Part shown: in pieces, positions 1 to 12,928 of the stretch
How positions within the stretch are numbered: position 1 is the stretch's first letter
Layout of the letters: each line of letters starts with the position of its first letter
DNA from: Pegea sp. RAD2-039
Lineage: Eukaryota > Chordata > Thaliacea > Salpida > Salpidae
Direction of reading: 5' to 3'
DNA: 64,000 nt
Assembly (NCBI GenBank): GCA_034620365.1
Contig: JAQGEQ010000179.1
Coordinates: 496,001 to 560,000, forward strand
The notes under the pieces: model-generated
Seen by the model: the letters and a program-made list of their open reading frames with translations, nothing else
What the model was told of the DNA's origin: nothing
Databases searched by the model: none
Program-made: the position numbers and the translations under genes

Positions 1-2167
1 CCATTAAATGGATGTAAATGGAAAAAGTAAGACATCTTACTCATCCAAAGGCGTTAAGTAGATGTCTTTTCTAATAAATCTAACTTGTTTCTTTTGACAA
101 GTTTTCAGATCTGCTAAATGCTTCTGTACTTTTTGCCTACTTACTACTTATAATGTTTTAGAAATGGCGAAATGATAGGCTTACCGAGCTCTAAACAGAT
201 GTTCTTCTGATTTTTTCTTCTTATGATTTTTCGAATAATTTTTTACTTAACATTTTTCACATTTTGAGTAAATTTTTATGACGAGTTAATTGCTAAATAT
301 CTTAACAGCAATTTTATTTTTAACATTTTTTTATTTTTTACGATTTGCTTCAAGGACATTTTCTTATATAAGTATTAATTAACTTATACAAGCACTCGTT
401 TAACGTTTTTATCGCAAAATCATTGTTTTCTGAATGTCAAGATTAATTAAAAAATTTACAACTTTGTCGAAAAGATGTTTGTGGAAAATAAATAGCCAAC
501 AAATAAAAAATTTCCAAGAAATAAAAAAACAAAATTTAACTAGAAACCGATTGATGAAATGCAGTTCTCAACTAATTTTGCAAATCATAACGTTAATGAA
601 TATAAGAAAAAAAAAATTCCACGAAAAATAGTTTCAAAAACTGCTCCTTATGTTTGTTCAGTAAAGGAACTATAAAGCAATTTATTGAACTTTTATTTCA
701 CATACTTAAAATAACTTATTTCAAGAAAGAAATTCAAATTATTCAATTTAATTATCTTAAGATAAAAGAAAGCTTGAAAACTTTATTAGAAATTCAATGC
801 ATCTTCCTATCAGGCCTGGTAACAATATCTTTTTACATTGAGTTTATCTTACGTATTAACTACATCTATTTAAACAATTTTTAGGTTAAAGTTAAACATC
901 TATTCTACTTCATAAAATGCGTGAAAAAGAAATTATTAAAGTGAAAATTTAAAGACACCAAAAACTGTACAGTTCAATAAATATATCTTACTGATAAAAC
1001 TTAGTTTACCATTAAACTTCTTTGTTAGAATTTAAATGATACGATTGTGTAAACCCCTTTATTCACTTTTTCGACAACAAAATGAAAGTTTTATTTTAAC
1101 AAAACTAAATATATTTTTTTTACTTTTAAGCTTTTGCGTCAATTAAAAATGATTTTTGAGACGAAATTTTTAAACAACCAAATGTTTGGAAAGTTTTATA
1201 CATAAACAATACACAAATATTTCGTTTTTATATAACCTAATTATTACAAGGTGAACAAATCTGTTTTCATCAAACAAGTTTTAAATATTTTGATAATAAC
1301 TTATCACTAACTAATACTAAGTTAAGCATTCAGATTTTCATCTTTACTTTTGATAATAACGAAGTTATGGGTTGGATTTTAATCAAAACTCTCATGAGAA
1401 CAGTTTAAGAATGTCAACTAGGCGACAAAGGTCAAGCCTGTTAGAAACTGTCGATACATTAACCATAATGCAGTATAAATAAGTAGCTAACAGATAACTG
1501 ACATCAAATAACTTTTGCCCTTTAAAGTGATAAGCCTATAACTATTCAATCATAAAGTTTCACCTTCTATATAATTCCTGTTTAATTAATTTGATGTTCG
1601 GCTATTCTGAAGGATTTATTTTTTATTCGCTTAGCTTCATCTATTAGTAATTAACCTTCGCCTTATGCGAAAGTAATAAAAAGCTTTTACTTGAATAAGT
1701 TGTGAAGTAGTGGCTTGACGTTCATCATTTTATACTCTATCATTAACTACCCATTAAATTTTTACATGTTTGGGATTCGTTATCTAAATTTTAAATATAA
1801 AAGCAACAACTTTTGTAAGTATTTTGATTGTCTAAACTAAGAACTTCAAAGCTATGAGTTGCAGATTTTGTTTCTGAAAGATTTGTAACGTTTCAAAGTA
1901 TAATTTCATAAATTAAATTCAACTATAAACTTTATAACTGCTTGATTCAAATATTTCAAAATAAAATCTATAGTTGACCCATACAAAAAATTTGAACAAA
2001 ATATGATTAAAAAGAAACTTATAGAAAATAGTTTCAAAGGTTTAAAAATTTCAAAAGTGACAATCTGCCATATTGAAATAAAATCGGGCCCAAGAAACCA
2101 CGACGCGGGAATTTAAACGCCAAGTGACCGCTAATTTTGTGTCGCGACGCCTTTTTGGTAAACTTAC
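1..2167. other. AT-rich stretch, no gene recognised
   Basis: No open frame with a recognisable domain on either strand. The short plus-strand frames at 434-631 and 654-884 are Lys/Ile/Phe/Leu-rich, as expected from translating AT-rich DNA. This stretch is probably the first intron of the minus-strand gene whose 5' exon ends at 2168. I looked for a following exon with a DNA-binding domain and saw none. Confidence 0.5.
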
Positions 2168-2813
2168 CTTCAGTTGGCGACAATTCAGGAGATTCAAAGC
2201 TTTTAACAGAACTAGGTGAACCATCGCGACATATTTGTAAGACTCCATCTGTATGACTCTTATCATAAACATTTGCATCATGACAATGCTTTGTAGTCAC
2301 TCCGGTTTCCGGTTGGCAATTTCCGCTTGCGCCCGTGACGTCATTTGGTCGTGACGTCAGCTTTTCAGTTTGCTTATAGTCGGGAATAGAAACAAGTGAG
2401 GTATTGTTGGAGGGAATAAACTCAGCTGTGTGGTGCTGGTTAGTGGACGCTGCCCCAAACCCACTTGTAAAAGAGCCAGTTATTCGGGTCAAATGGTCCA
2501 CGGCTGGACTAGAAGAAGAGGACAAGGGCATTGAAGGTGGGACAGAAGCTGTAGCATAATGACCCCCGATTGAGCTACCAAAGTAGCCATTAGTTGGTGG
2601 GGAACCAGACGAGGAGGGAAATCCATTTGCATATGCAGCTGGTGCGCTGTTACCATGGTGATAAGGGCTTCCAGTTGCTGGTTGGCTAGGATACATGTAC
2701 CCTGTTGCTAAAGAGCCTTGATTGGTATAATTGTGATAGGATGGTTGGTGATGATGTACGGTAGCCGCTGCTACTGCAGCAGGTGAAATAAAATTGTCGT
2801 TCCTGTAACTCAT
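2168..2813 (-). CDS. 5' coding exon of a putative transcription factor (partial)
   Basis: The frame opens at ATG 2813 (MSYRNDNF...) and stays open for 215 codons to a strong donor, GAAG|GTAAGT, at 2168, ending in phase 1. The frame continues past the donor, but without family features, so I place the exon end there. The exon is clearly GC-richer than its surroundings. The product is rich in Ser, Ala, His, Gly, Tyr and Pro, with an AAVAAA run, HHH runs, a Ser run and an SPELSPTE stretch, the low-complexity style of the N-terminal half of homeobox or similar developmental regulators. No DNA-binding domain lies in this exon; it should be in later exons at lower coordinates, probably outside the window. 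Two TGACGTCA palindromes (2336-2343, 2352-2359) lie inside the coding sequence. I do not recognise the gene; the transcription-factor call rests on composition and on the regulatory-looking flanks. Confidence 0.5.
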
Positions 2814-5800
2814 CACTTGCTAATTGTTTTGTTATAAGTGAGACAGTTTGGACTCTTGTCGTTTTGGTTTTAAATAAATTTGTAACAAGATCAATTAGCT
2901 TGCAATTAAATATACATTTCAGAGTAACTAATTAAGCAAAGTAAACAATATCTGAAAAAAGTATATAATTGAAAGTCATATTAAGCGAATAGCTTAGAAG
3001 CCATTTTTACATCTTGTCAACTTAGTTTGTAAAGCATTTTCCCGCTAAGGTTTATTTTGCGACATTAATAATTTTAAAAAAGGTAAATATTTGTCAAGAA
3101 TAAAGATTACCTACAGAAAGAACACAGATCAAAATGGAAAACAAAATAGAATTAATACTTAATCATCTAATAAATCAACCGTAACTTAAACTTTTATTTT
3201 AAATTTATTACTAGGTCAAATCAACTTTTTAAATGAGAACGTTCTATGATTTGATAAGTAGCTTTAACTTACAAGTATACTTTTTACTATTTTTTAAGAA
3301 ACCCTATTAGCCGTTCTTCCATTCAAATATAATAGAAGTAATACAAACATCTTTAAAACTTTCTTTACACATTCAGTATTGTATATAAGCTAAACGATAA
3401 ACTTATTAAGGGCTACTAACTATGAAAGAAACAAAAAACTCAGGTAGTATAAGATTAATCTGAATGAAAAGTACGGCTAGGTACTGATATAAGATCTTAA
3501 TCTTAAATCTTTTTCGCTTCTTGCATCTTGATCCCTAAACCATCCTTGGGATTTTGAACTAAAATCAAATTACCTAGGGGCTTAGTGACATATTAAGTAT
3601 GAAATTCTTGGGAACTAATCTATATTTTAACTTGTCTTTAAAAATGCAATGTTCTGATCTTTCACTGGGTTATATTTTGTCGTTGGTTTTTTCTTGCTTC
3701 GCCTTTTTCTCTTTTTTCTGTTATTTTTCCATTTACTTCTCTTTTTTATTTCCCTTTTCTCGTTTATCTTCACAATTTCACTTCAAAAATCATTCCAACT
3801 TTCACTATCGGAGCAACCTACCAAAAGTCTTTTTATTTTTTATGATTAAACTTTTCTGTTAAAGTTCTTTTTGGATATTTTCTTCCTTTTTTTCTAAATT
3901 ATTGTTTAACATCTCTGACTAGGATTTACTTGTTACAAAAATATTTTTAAATTTTAGAATTAAAAATACAGATAAAAACAATGAAATGAATAAATTCGTT
4001 TTAAAAATTCTAGCGACAAAATTAAAGTTGAATGTTGATAATAATTTGTATCATATTTTTATCAACTAAAAGATTCTAATAAAACGTTACACAAGAGCTA
4101 TGTAATCATTTAAATTAAGAATAAATTTAAATGACATTAATCACATTTAAAGTTCTAATAAATCTAATTCTGAAAAATAAATTAGAGCTGTAACTTTATC
4201 AGAGCTCTATTTTAATATTTAACAATTAAATATTAACCTACAAATTATAAAAACAAACCACAACTTTTTTTATCAAAGGGAGAAAATAAAGCAAAAAGAA
4301 ATCTAACTATCTGACACTAGCATTTAAATACTCATCAACCAGCTTTTGTTTCATCTAAACTTATCTTTGAGCTGTTTCAATGGTAATTTCACTTTGTTAG
4401 TGACTGTATTTTCGTTTTATTAACAAATTAAGCTAAGTTAACAGAACAACAAACTATTTGAAGCAGCAACCACTAACTAATCAGACTAACTAAGCAAACG
4501 GCAAACTAATAACAAAGTAATCAACTTTCAGCACTAATTAAGGTTTCTTGTTACTAGAAAGTTAAACTTTTAACAAATTATGCCAAACAATTTACTATAG
4601 TTGCCGTTGCTCATATCTTCGACCATTGCTACTATTGTACTCGTTGTACAATGAGCTTTACGTCCTAAACTTCTTTTTTTTCTTTCTCTCAAACCCCAAG
4701 CAGCTCCTATTCACCTCCAATCAACATGCCTCAGTTGAAGAATAACTCTTTGTCACTATCAAGTGACCAAATTCACTGTTGATCATGTCAACAAGCATGC
4801 AAGTTGTCCTTCAACTCTATGCTGTCATCTTGTGTTCATTTTGTAGATTTTTCGTGAGATTACGAAAAACAAAACAGTTTAGACGGAAAATAAGACACAA
4901 ATGAAATATTTCATATTTGAATGATACTAATTTTGTTTAAAGACTGTAGATGTTGATCTTCTATCTAATAAAATACGTGATATTGCTCTCAAAAAACATT
5001 TTTTTCACAAACTTCTCAACATCTTTGCGATGGTAGAGTTTGCTTTTACGGAATGTGCTCACAATTTACACACAGAGCCACATAAGCCAAGAGATTGGAA
5101 AATATAATCTTGTACCAATAGCACTAAAACTAGCTCAAATGAAAAACAAGGCCAAGAAAAATCTAAAGTTAAAAAAAGATTTTCAAAGTGATCAAACCAG
5201 TAAATGAAGATAGTTTTTCAATTTAGTAATATCAACATTTGTAAAAGGTTTCTTGTAACATTTTAAAATGAATTTAAATCTGAACTTCATTAGCAACGTT
5301 ACAAGAATGAAGGGATTTGTAAAGTACTTTCAAGCATATTAATGTATCAAACATAAATAAGTCAATGAACTGAATGAAAAAGATTTAAACTAAATCACTT
5401 TAAGCAAGTCAAATTTCGATTTTACTCAGCAATTTACTTTAGTTTATCTTTTCTCAAAGAACTTTCATACAAGAATGTTTTTAATGTATATAGAAATATT
5501 TACTACATTGGTTTAAAAGTTGAAATAATTTTCAAAATAAAAGTTCTTAATCAAATCATAAAATATTTTTAACTTCAACATATCAAATATAGATGATTAT
5601 AAACTAAGTCGAGAGCTTTGTTTTGTATGATTATTCAGGAGTAGAATTTAAGTAAGCAGTTAGTATTTTTTACAATTAGATTCTACCACAAATAAAATGT
5701 TTGAAGATCAGAGAATAATTGAAGATACACACAGTTGATCCTTAGGTATTTACTGCTGGAAAATTCTTTCTCTAAGCCCTAACTATTTTAACAACTTGCT

Positions 5801-6881
5801 TCTTAACTTAGTATTTTTTCTGGACTATCTACAATTCAATCTTATTTCGCATCTTATAAATATTCTTCAGTCAAAAGAGAGTAAAATTAGATGTAGAAAG
5901 TCAGAAGTTTAGTAGAACAACCAACAATCATATACGAATTCACAAGCAAGTTTAATGATATGTCTCAACTATTCAAACTTCGATTGTAAAGAAACTTTTA
6001 TTACTTCAATTCAGTGTTAGCTTGTATCAAGTAAAAAACGACGAAAAATAAATCAATCATTTCGACTTTTCAGTTTTGTTTAGAACGTGTTTACATCTAT
6101 CTGATTTTTTGATATATCTTATTACAAGCGGATAATCTTTTGATTACTAGATTTTTATTCAACGGGAACCTTTGAATCGAAATCCTTTACTGGCTTTGAA
6201 AATGATACAACATTTGATTGACTTAAAGTCTTATTGACTTTTTTAGATATTATCATCAAGACTTGCTTTTCTTTCTTTTTCATACGACACCAAATTTACA
6301 CGATTAAACAAGTCAAAAACTATAATCTAAAATTTCTACGATAAACTGACACGAGAAAACTTTAGTAAAAATAATTTAAAAAAAACTTTATTTCAAAAAT
6401 CTTAATTTCAAAAAGTATTTTGTAAAAATATTTTAAGATCGTATTCAGTATCTTGTTCATATACTTGATGTTAAAATCTCACAAATTAAATAATTTGCTT
6501 GGTTTCTAATTGAAAATCTTCAAATAGACGATTGAACTTAAAAGGTTAGTTTTCATACGCTATTGCTTACACAGTTACCAAAAAACTACATTAAAAACAT
6601 TTTATTACAAACGATTTTTTCATTATTTGATTAGGCTTGAATTGATGTCACACTTCAAGTTTGTAATTGAATCTAATCTAATTACAAATAGTTACATTGT
6701 AGAAATGTAGTCTTAACCAAATCCATTAATGTTTGAAACTATTCCAAAGCCTTACAAGTTTGATATAATCATCAAAACAACTAAATCAAAATTAAAAATA
6801 GAAACTGTAAGCAAGCATCATGAATACCGTCAGCGAAGATTTAAGTTAATTATGCGTCATCAATAAGTTGACGAGTAATGA

Positions 6882-6889
6882 TGACGTCA
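6882..6889. promoter_or_regulatory. Perfect CRE palindrome TGACGTCA
   Basis: An exact 8-base CREB/ATF-type palindrome in a small GC-richer patch that also holds TGCGTCATC at about 6853. It is one of five such sites between 2.3 and 17.1 kb. Function is inferred from the motif only. Confidence 0.35.
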
Positions 6890-7670
6890 CAAAGAAGTAC
6901 TCAAAACTGATAAGTTGACACCTATTGAAAACAAGTGACAAAAGAGGAGGATAGAAAATGAATTTCTTGTAAGCACTTCTGTTCATTACATCATAATCAC
7001 ATGACGCAAGTGATGCTACACGCACAAGGTATATTTCTCATTTTTTACCAAGAAGGATCATTTAAAAAGAAGAAGATCAAAGAAAGTGAAAGATAAAGAC
7101 TATTGCTAGATTGAAGCACGAATCAATAAAGTTCTGCTAATCATCAGAAGCTTCTTTCAGTTAGATCACTGCATAGATTTCAATTGGCTTGATTCGAAAT
7201 GAAAGAGTCGTTTTATATTTGCGTGGCTTTTACGGTTCAACCTGTCCAAGCGTTCAAATGCTTTGTAATTCCAAATTCAATTGTTCAAATGGGTGGTCTG
7301 GACTCTAGCCTAAGTGCCTGGATAGTGGGATCCATTTGGGGTAGTTGTGATCTTTAGTTTCTTGTATCTTCTGTGCAAATCTCTACTTACTGCGGAGGTT
7401 AAGGTCTCACACACCTATTTTCTTGCTCTAAGATTTACCTCCAATAGAAGATATTCGTTTCTGAAGAACTTGCAGAGATTTTTTGCTGCGTATTGTGAGT
7501 CTTAGTTCGTCGCTGGTGAAGAGGCTGAACTAATCCCGCGTTTGACATGCGCGATCTTTGGGATCTCGACGAGATTTCCAGAACAGAGGAAAGGATTGTT
7601 TTCGGATCTTGGCCGTCGACCAACGCAAAGAGAAAATGAAAACCGCAAAGATCGCGCAATTGCTGTGTCT

Positions 7671-7745
7671 CATACGTCATAGAGTCACGTGTAGACCGCT
7701 ATCTCGAAGAGTGACCAATAATTCGGTTGCCATAGAAACAGCGAG
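7671..7745. promoter_or_regulatory. Motif cluster: ACGTCAT, E-box, CCAAT box, RFX-type X-box
   Basis: Within about 70 bases lie TACGTCAT (7673-7680), the E-box CACGTG (7686-7691), a CCAAT box (7715-7719) and GTTGCCATAGAAAC (7726-7739). The last is close to the RFX X-box consensus GTTGCCATGGCAAC and keeps both half-sites. The cluster sits in a CpG-containing island (about 7400-7900) with no sustained coding frame; the overlapping 70-80 codon frames on both strands have no recognisable motif. It may be a distal promoter or enhancer for a flanking minus-strand gene, or the start of an unseen transcript. The motifs are seen; the role is inferred. Confidence 0.4.
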
Positions 7746-9434
7746 TTGGTTCGAGCCTAAGCAGCGATAATAAGATGAAAACCGACCATTCTCTACCCGC
7801 TGTCTAATAGATGTAACTCGTGTTTGTGCCAAAGAAGAAATTGATGATTGGAAGCAAGTAAGAGACTCGAAGCAGTAAAAGAAGAGATGAGTTGACGCAT
7901 GATCAAACAAAGTAATCCCGATGCTTTTATGTTAGGATCAGCATTTACGTTGTCGGCCTTCTGCTTGCTACAATCATTTTCTGCTGCTGTAATTCATGAA
8001 GAAATATTCGATGATGCTTGCTGCTTCCAAAAATGAAGATAGCCATTTTCACTATCATTGGTAAAAACCTATTATTCTACTCCATATTAACTTATGTGTT
8101 CTTGGCGGAGCAAATTTTCATGATGCTTGATCTTAGTGCTTCTATCTTGTTTTTAAATCTTTTAAATTGTTCAGATGCAGAGTTGACTTCTAGGTTAACA
8201 AAAATGTGTTTGTAATTTACTCTAATGTAAGATTAACTCCTTTTTTTGGATGTTGAAATTGAAGTTTATTTCAAGGTAAACTACGAACAAACTGTTCATC
8301 TTCTTTTAGCTGATCTCTAAATTACTTTATTGGCCTTAGAAACAAATTAAAAAGTTACTAGCTTATCTCTTAGGTGGACTAATGTTTTGCTTGGACACTA
8401 TAATAGACCTGTACCAGAGCTGATCTCGCCTAGAAATTAAATCATGCATAGCTGGGCATGAAGAATTTTGTTGAATGTGGCTGAGAAGTTGTTTCATATA
8501 AAAATGAAGCTTGCGATCAGAAAACTATGAGTGAAGATTGATTGTAAAATAAAATGCTGTTAAAATTTGAAAAATAAATTGGTCTATTTTGAACCAAAAT
8601 ATAAAAAAGTTTAAAGACATCATTGATTTGAAGACCAATAAACAATTTTTTGGTTATAACAAAATTTCTTACCAAATAATTAATAAAATTATTGCTTAGC
8701 TTTTATTCAATTTATTGATTTAAAATAATTATTCGCAAAGTTTCTTTTAAATAATCCCAATAGAAATTTATCAATGAAAAGTAAAACTGCATATGATAAG
8801 TGTAAAAAAGTTTGTATCAAGCTAAGTACTTAAATAACTTGCACTTAAACGACAGAAACCACAGACTGTTTAAGGGTTTACTGATGTCAAATAAAAAGCA
8901 TTTGACTAATTTTCATTTCATCAAAGTATTTCTAGATCATTTAATGCATCCACAATTACTGCTTCATAAGTATCAACACAATTCATACACAATGATTTTT
9001 ATAGTCAAACGCCTTTATTAAACGAACTTTTTGACTTGAGCAAACCGACTCATAAATATTTTAATCTATTTTAAGTTTCTGTACAAGCCTTTGGTTCATT
9101 TAGAGCCTAATTTATTTGCGAGCAATTTTTAGGATTTCTGGTTTTACAGCTCTATACGAAGTATTCTTCTTAAACATTGAGTGCATGGTTCAACATTTAA
9201 ATCGTTGAAATGCGTAACTTGAATAAAATAATCAAAATTGACCTATAAAAATGACAATTTGTGTTTTAAATAGATAAGAATTAAGCTTTTTACCATTCTT
9301 TCTTTCATTAAATTTAAAAAAAATATATATTTTTACATTTCATTAAAAATGTTCAAACTGGGAACTTTCCTTTCTGACAGTTTTATCCCGAACTAATGAA
9401 GCAACAACTAAATATAAAATCTGAAATCGACATG

Positions 9435-9442
9435 TGACGTCA
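9435..9442. promoter_or_regulatory. Perfect CRE palindrome TGACGTCA
   Basis: An exact palindrome in a GC-richer island at 9360-9970. The same island carries GATA-type motifs (GAGATAAGATC near 9498, with an inverted TTATCTT just after) and no coding frame of note. It is probably a regulatory element of the flanking transcription-factor-like genes. Confidence 0.35.
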
Positions 9443-9993
9443 TCACTTAGACTTAGATTGTCAAGTCCATTCTACTCAGACATGTTGGAAGCATAAGAGA
9501 TAAGATCTTTTATCTTGATCCCAAAGAGGGAAGAAAGACTTTGAGGCGACGTAGCTCAATGTGTGTTCCTCGTTTTGTTTTGTTCCCAACTTTTTCACTT
9601 CCACATCGGAAATCTTTACAAAAAACAACAACAACAATTTGATCAAACGCATGACTGCGACACAAAACAATGTTTCTAGCGTCCTATGACATCACTGCCG
9701 TCAAAAGATGTTTCACAAGAAGCGACCAGCTAATCCACTAAGCAAATAGATGAAAAGAAGGATTCCTCTCTTTCCACAGAACACAATAAGAGTGGAGATC
9801 ATTTGGTAAATTAATCCTTTTTCTTGTTAATAAACGACCCTCTTGTAGATTACATTGGAGACATATATGGTTGGGTTGCAAATGTCGTAACTATGATGTC
9901 ATCTTCTCGGTTGGATGAAAGAATATTGTAATCTTGTAAGGGTTCTCTTCGAATACTCTCTTCCAGCTTTTACGAGGTGCAGGGGATTTAGAT

Positions 9994-10011
9994 CACAATA
10001 ATATTATTGTG
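9994..10011. promoter_or_regulatory. 18-base perfect palindrome with inverted Sox-type cores
   Basis: CACAATAATATTATTGTG reads the same on both strands. It contains ACAAT and ATTGT, the Sox-family core in inverted orientation, six bases apart. It sits at the edge of the GC-richer island carrying the CRE at 9435. It could be a chance AT-rich palindrome. Confidence 0.2.
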
Positions 10012-11285
10012 GTGTACTAAGCAGGTTCCGGTTTTGTTTAAGTAACTGGTTTCTTCACTGAGAACGTTTGAATAAATTTATTCGTGATGTTTGCAATTGT
10101 TTATGGAATAAAAAACCTTTTCAAAAAGAACAAGAAAAATAATTTCCGTTGACATTTCAACTATTCAATCTTCTAAGAAACACTTTGCTTTCAATAAAAC
10201 AAGATGTAATATAGCAAAATTAAAATATTGAAGCATTTTGAAAACACTGCAGCAAATTTGATTTATATTCAGTCATAACAACAAAATATTTCGATTTGTT
10301 TAAAGTAGTGAGATTAACTAAAGGCGACCGTAGCCAATTCAATTTGATTTTTATGGTCAATTCTCAAAGACATTTATCATAATTTCAACTTGAACATCTA
10401 CAAAAACCACTTGTACGAAGTGATGAACATATGTTTTTTAAAGTCAATTGAACCATTTAAGATGTATGTTTACGCGTCTAGATATTACTCGCGTTACAAA
10501 ACAAGAACATTTCATGAATTTAGACATTCCAACAATCGAAGCCTAGCTTAGCATTGAATCACATCAGAGCTATTACTTTGATTTTATTACAAGCCACACT
10601 ATATGAGAAATACTTTAAAAAATGAATGAACAATGCCTAGCCCTGTATTTTGTCAGCTCACTTATTGGTTGATAATAGGAAGAATATTATATTATCCTTC
10701 CATTAGTTTCAGATATTTAAACTATTTTTTAAATGGTAATTTTTTCGCTTTTCATGAACAAAATAATTTAATAAAATAAAAGAAATGATTGAAATTTTCA
10801 TCTACTATTTTGTAACATTTTGTAAGTGGTATATAAATTACTTTAAATAGGTTTTTAGATGAGAAAATTGCTGATGAATTGATGATTTAGAGTTAAGATA
10901 TCTTTGAAGATGAAATAAAACCAAGATAAAGTTATAAATCCTTTCATAACCTTTCAAACATTATTGCTTTTAAATGCTTTATTTTCTGCAACTATATGCC
11001 TTAATAGGCTATGATATCATCTAAATTGTTGTTATAAACTTAAATTGTTGCATATTACTAAATTTTTAAAACAGCAAACAGTGTTGTAAATTTGTGTGCA
11101 CATCAAGCGAATAGTTTTAGCCAATCAAAACTTGTTTTTAGCTGATTTTGTAATTAAGTTCATTTAAAAGAATTGTGAATTTGATTAGCGTATACAGTTT
11201 TGAATTTTCCTGTTAAAGCTTTAAGTATCGTTCTATAGTTCCTGTTTGATAAACAGACAAATACATCTTTTAAAAAATTCCTTAC

Positions 11286-12928
11286 CTTGTAGTTGTTCCT
11301 TCTTGATAAACGAGTTAGACTGAAAAATTGAAGACGAAGACGTTGAGTTCTCAGCAGAAAAGTTCACAGATTGCGCCGAAGGCAAAAACTCATTTTGAAT
11401 CATTTGTTGTTGCTGTTGGTTAGATTCAATCCCTCTTAATCCTCTATTTGACTGCTGCTGCGTTGTTCCATCGAAATAAAACTCGCTATCGGTTTGAGAA
11501 ACCAACGGTGGTTCATTACATGATTGGCCTTCTGATGCTAGTTTATTTGGGTCGTATTGATTAATCTGAGTCTGGTCTACCGGCCTATTGTGTATAAATC
11601 CAACAGAATCAAAAGATTTATTATCATGCTGTGGGTTGATCTTTGCTCTGTTATTATTGACAAAACACCCATCACAATGGTTTGTTTGTTGCTTGTATGG
11701 TAGTATTTGATGCGCAGTGTTGGCATGGAAACCGCTTGTCATGACTTGACTAGCTATTCGTGGATATTGACCTGTAGTTGAGGCCAGCTGGCCGCCTGGA
11801 CTGCCATCAAAACTTTTTGGACTTAGTTGGTAGTTACAAGTTATCTGTGAATTTGGACTTTGTTGAAATGAACAAGATTGGACTTGAGCTTTATGAGTTT
11901 GATGAAAACTAGTTGGGCTTGTCCCATATTGGCCAACTCTCGGATTAGTTGGAAACTGTAGATGTAATTTTGCGGTATTTGTTGACCCAAAAGAGCTGTT
12001 ATTCGGCAGTTGAAATTCTGAAGTAGCTAAATGGTTATTTGAACTTAATGAACGGTTATAAAGCGAAGTGGAGTTTGCCTGGTAACCATTAGAAGATAAT
12101 TGAGGCCCGTTGGGGACATGTACTTGGTTCTGGTAATCAAGAGCATGCTGGTATTCATTTATTGGACCATGCTGACTGGTAACTTTAATTTTACTTTCAG
12201 CTTTATCGTCATACTGACCACTGCCACTGACCATTGAATCCTGTTGTTGACCATGCAGACCTGATAGTAAAGGGGACGATTGCATTGGAGAATAAGTTTC
12301 GTTTTCATCCGCTGTTGCGTTTCTAGAATGAACATCATTGCCGCAGCTTATCGACGAGTAGAAACTTTCATTTGAGTGTGCAAGTTTCCTGTAAAACAAA
12401 AAATGCATAACTTCTTTTAAAATCACAAGTTTTTAATATACAATATTATTACAAAAATCAATATAGCTACTTATTTAAATTACTGATAAATTATTATGAT
12501 AAATATTTTTCATTCAATAAAAAATAGAATTGTGGAACTAAAATGGTGTCAATATCAGTTTTTTTACACAACTATGACTTTTAAAATAATTGACTCATTT
12601 TTTAAACATGGGTTTACTTCTATTGATTTCTTTATGTCAAAATTGTGTTGTTCCGAAAGCTAATATTTATGTACTTTGAAATTTTGTTAAAACTAATATC
12701 GATGAAATTTCAGCAAATAATAAATAAACTTTAAAGATTTTTCATTTCAATTTTAATTTAAAAGTATGAGACAAAAGAGAGGCTGAAGACTTTATCCTTT
12801 CGATGAACAAATGAAAATCTCTTCAAATCTCTGAGATTAACTCACGTTAAACTAGAAGTTGTACTAGCTTGTAGTTGACTGCTGTTTGCATCTTGATTAG
12901 AGGAATATTTATCTTGTACAGCCATCAT
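11286..12928 (-). CDS. 5' exons of a Gln/Asn/Ser-rich nuclear protein (partial)
   Basis: Two exons join in frame. Exon 1 (12846-12928) encodes MMAVQDKYSSNQ... and ends AAC|GTGAGT in phase 2. Exon 2 (11286-12388) starts after TTTTACAG with the one base that completes a Thr codon, and stays open for 367 codons to CAAG|GTAAGG in phase 1. Together they give 395 residues, rich in Asn, Gln, Ser and Tyr, with short Gln runs, repeated S-P motifs (SPTSF, SPNSQ, SPKSF) and, just before the donor, FIKKEQLQ, a psi-K-x-E sumoylation-like site. This looks like the disordered activation region of a transcription factor or co-activator. No folded domain is visible; the rest of the gene lies at lower coordinates and was not found. 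The matching exon phases make a real gene likely; the family is not recognised. Confidence 0.7.

Larger units (their letters stand above)
2814..11285. other. 8.5 kb gene-poor AT-rich interval with GC-richer islands
   Basis: No exon of a known family found on either strand. Most is simple AT-rich sequence. Islands with visibly higher GC and no sustained coding frame sit near 6830-7100, 7380-7930 and 9360-9970; two contain perfect TGACGTCA palindromes and one a cluster of promoter motifs. Missing 3' exons of the minus-strand gene that starts at 12928 should lie here, because its second exon ends in a strong donor at 11286, but I could not identify them. Confidence 0.45.

Noticed and set aside
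434-884. Two plus-strand open frames (65 and 76 codons)
   Set aside because: Lys/Ile/Phe-rich translation typical of AT-rich noncoding DNA, no motif, no splice-linked exon.
2051-2281. Minus-strand frame inside the transcription-factor-like exon
   Set aside because: Alternative frame of the exon at 2168-2813; shadow.
7435-7910. Overlapping 70-81 codon frames on both strands
   Set aside because: No recognisable protein features; the island is better explained as regulatory sequence.
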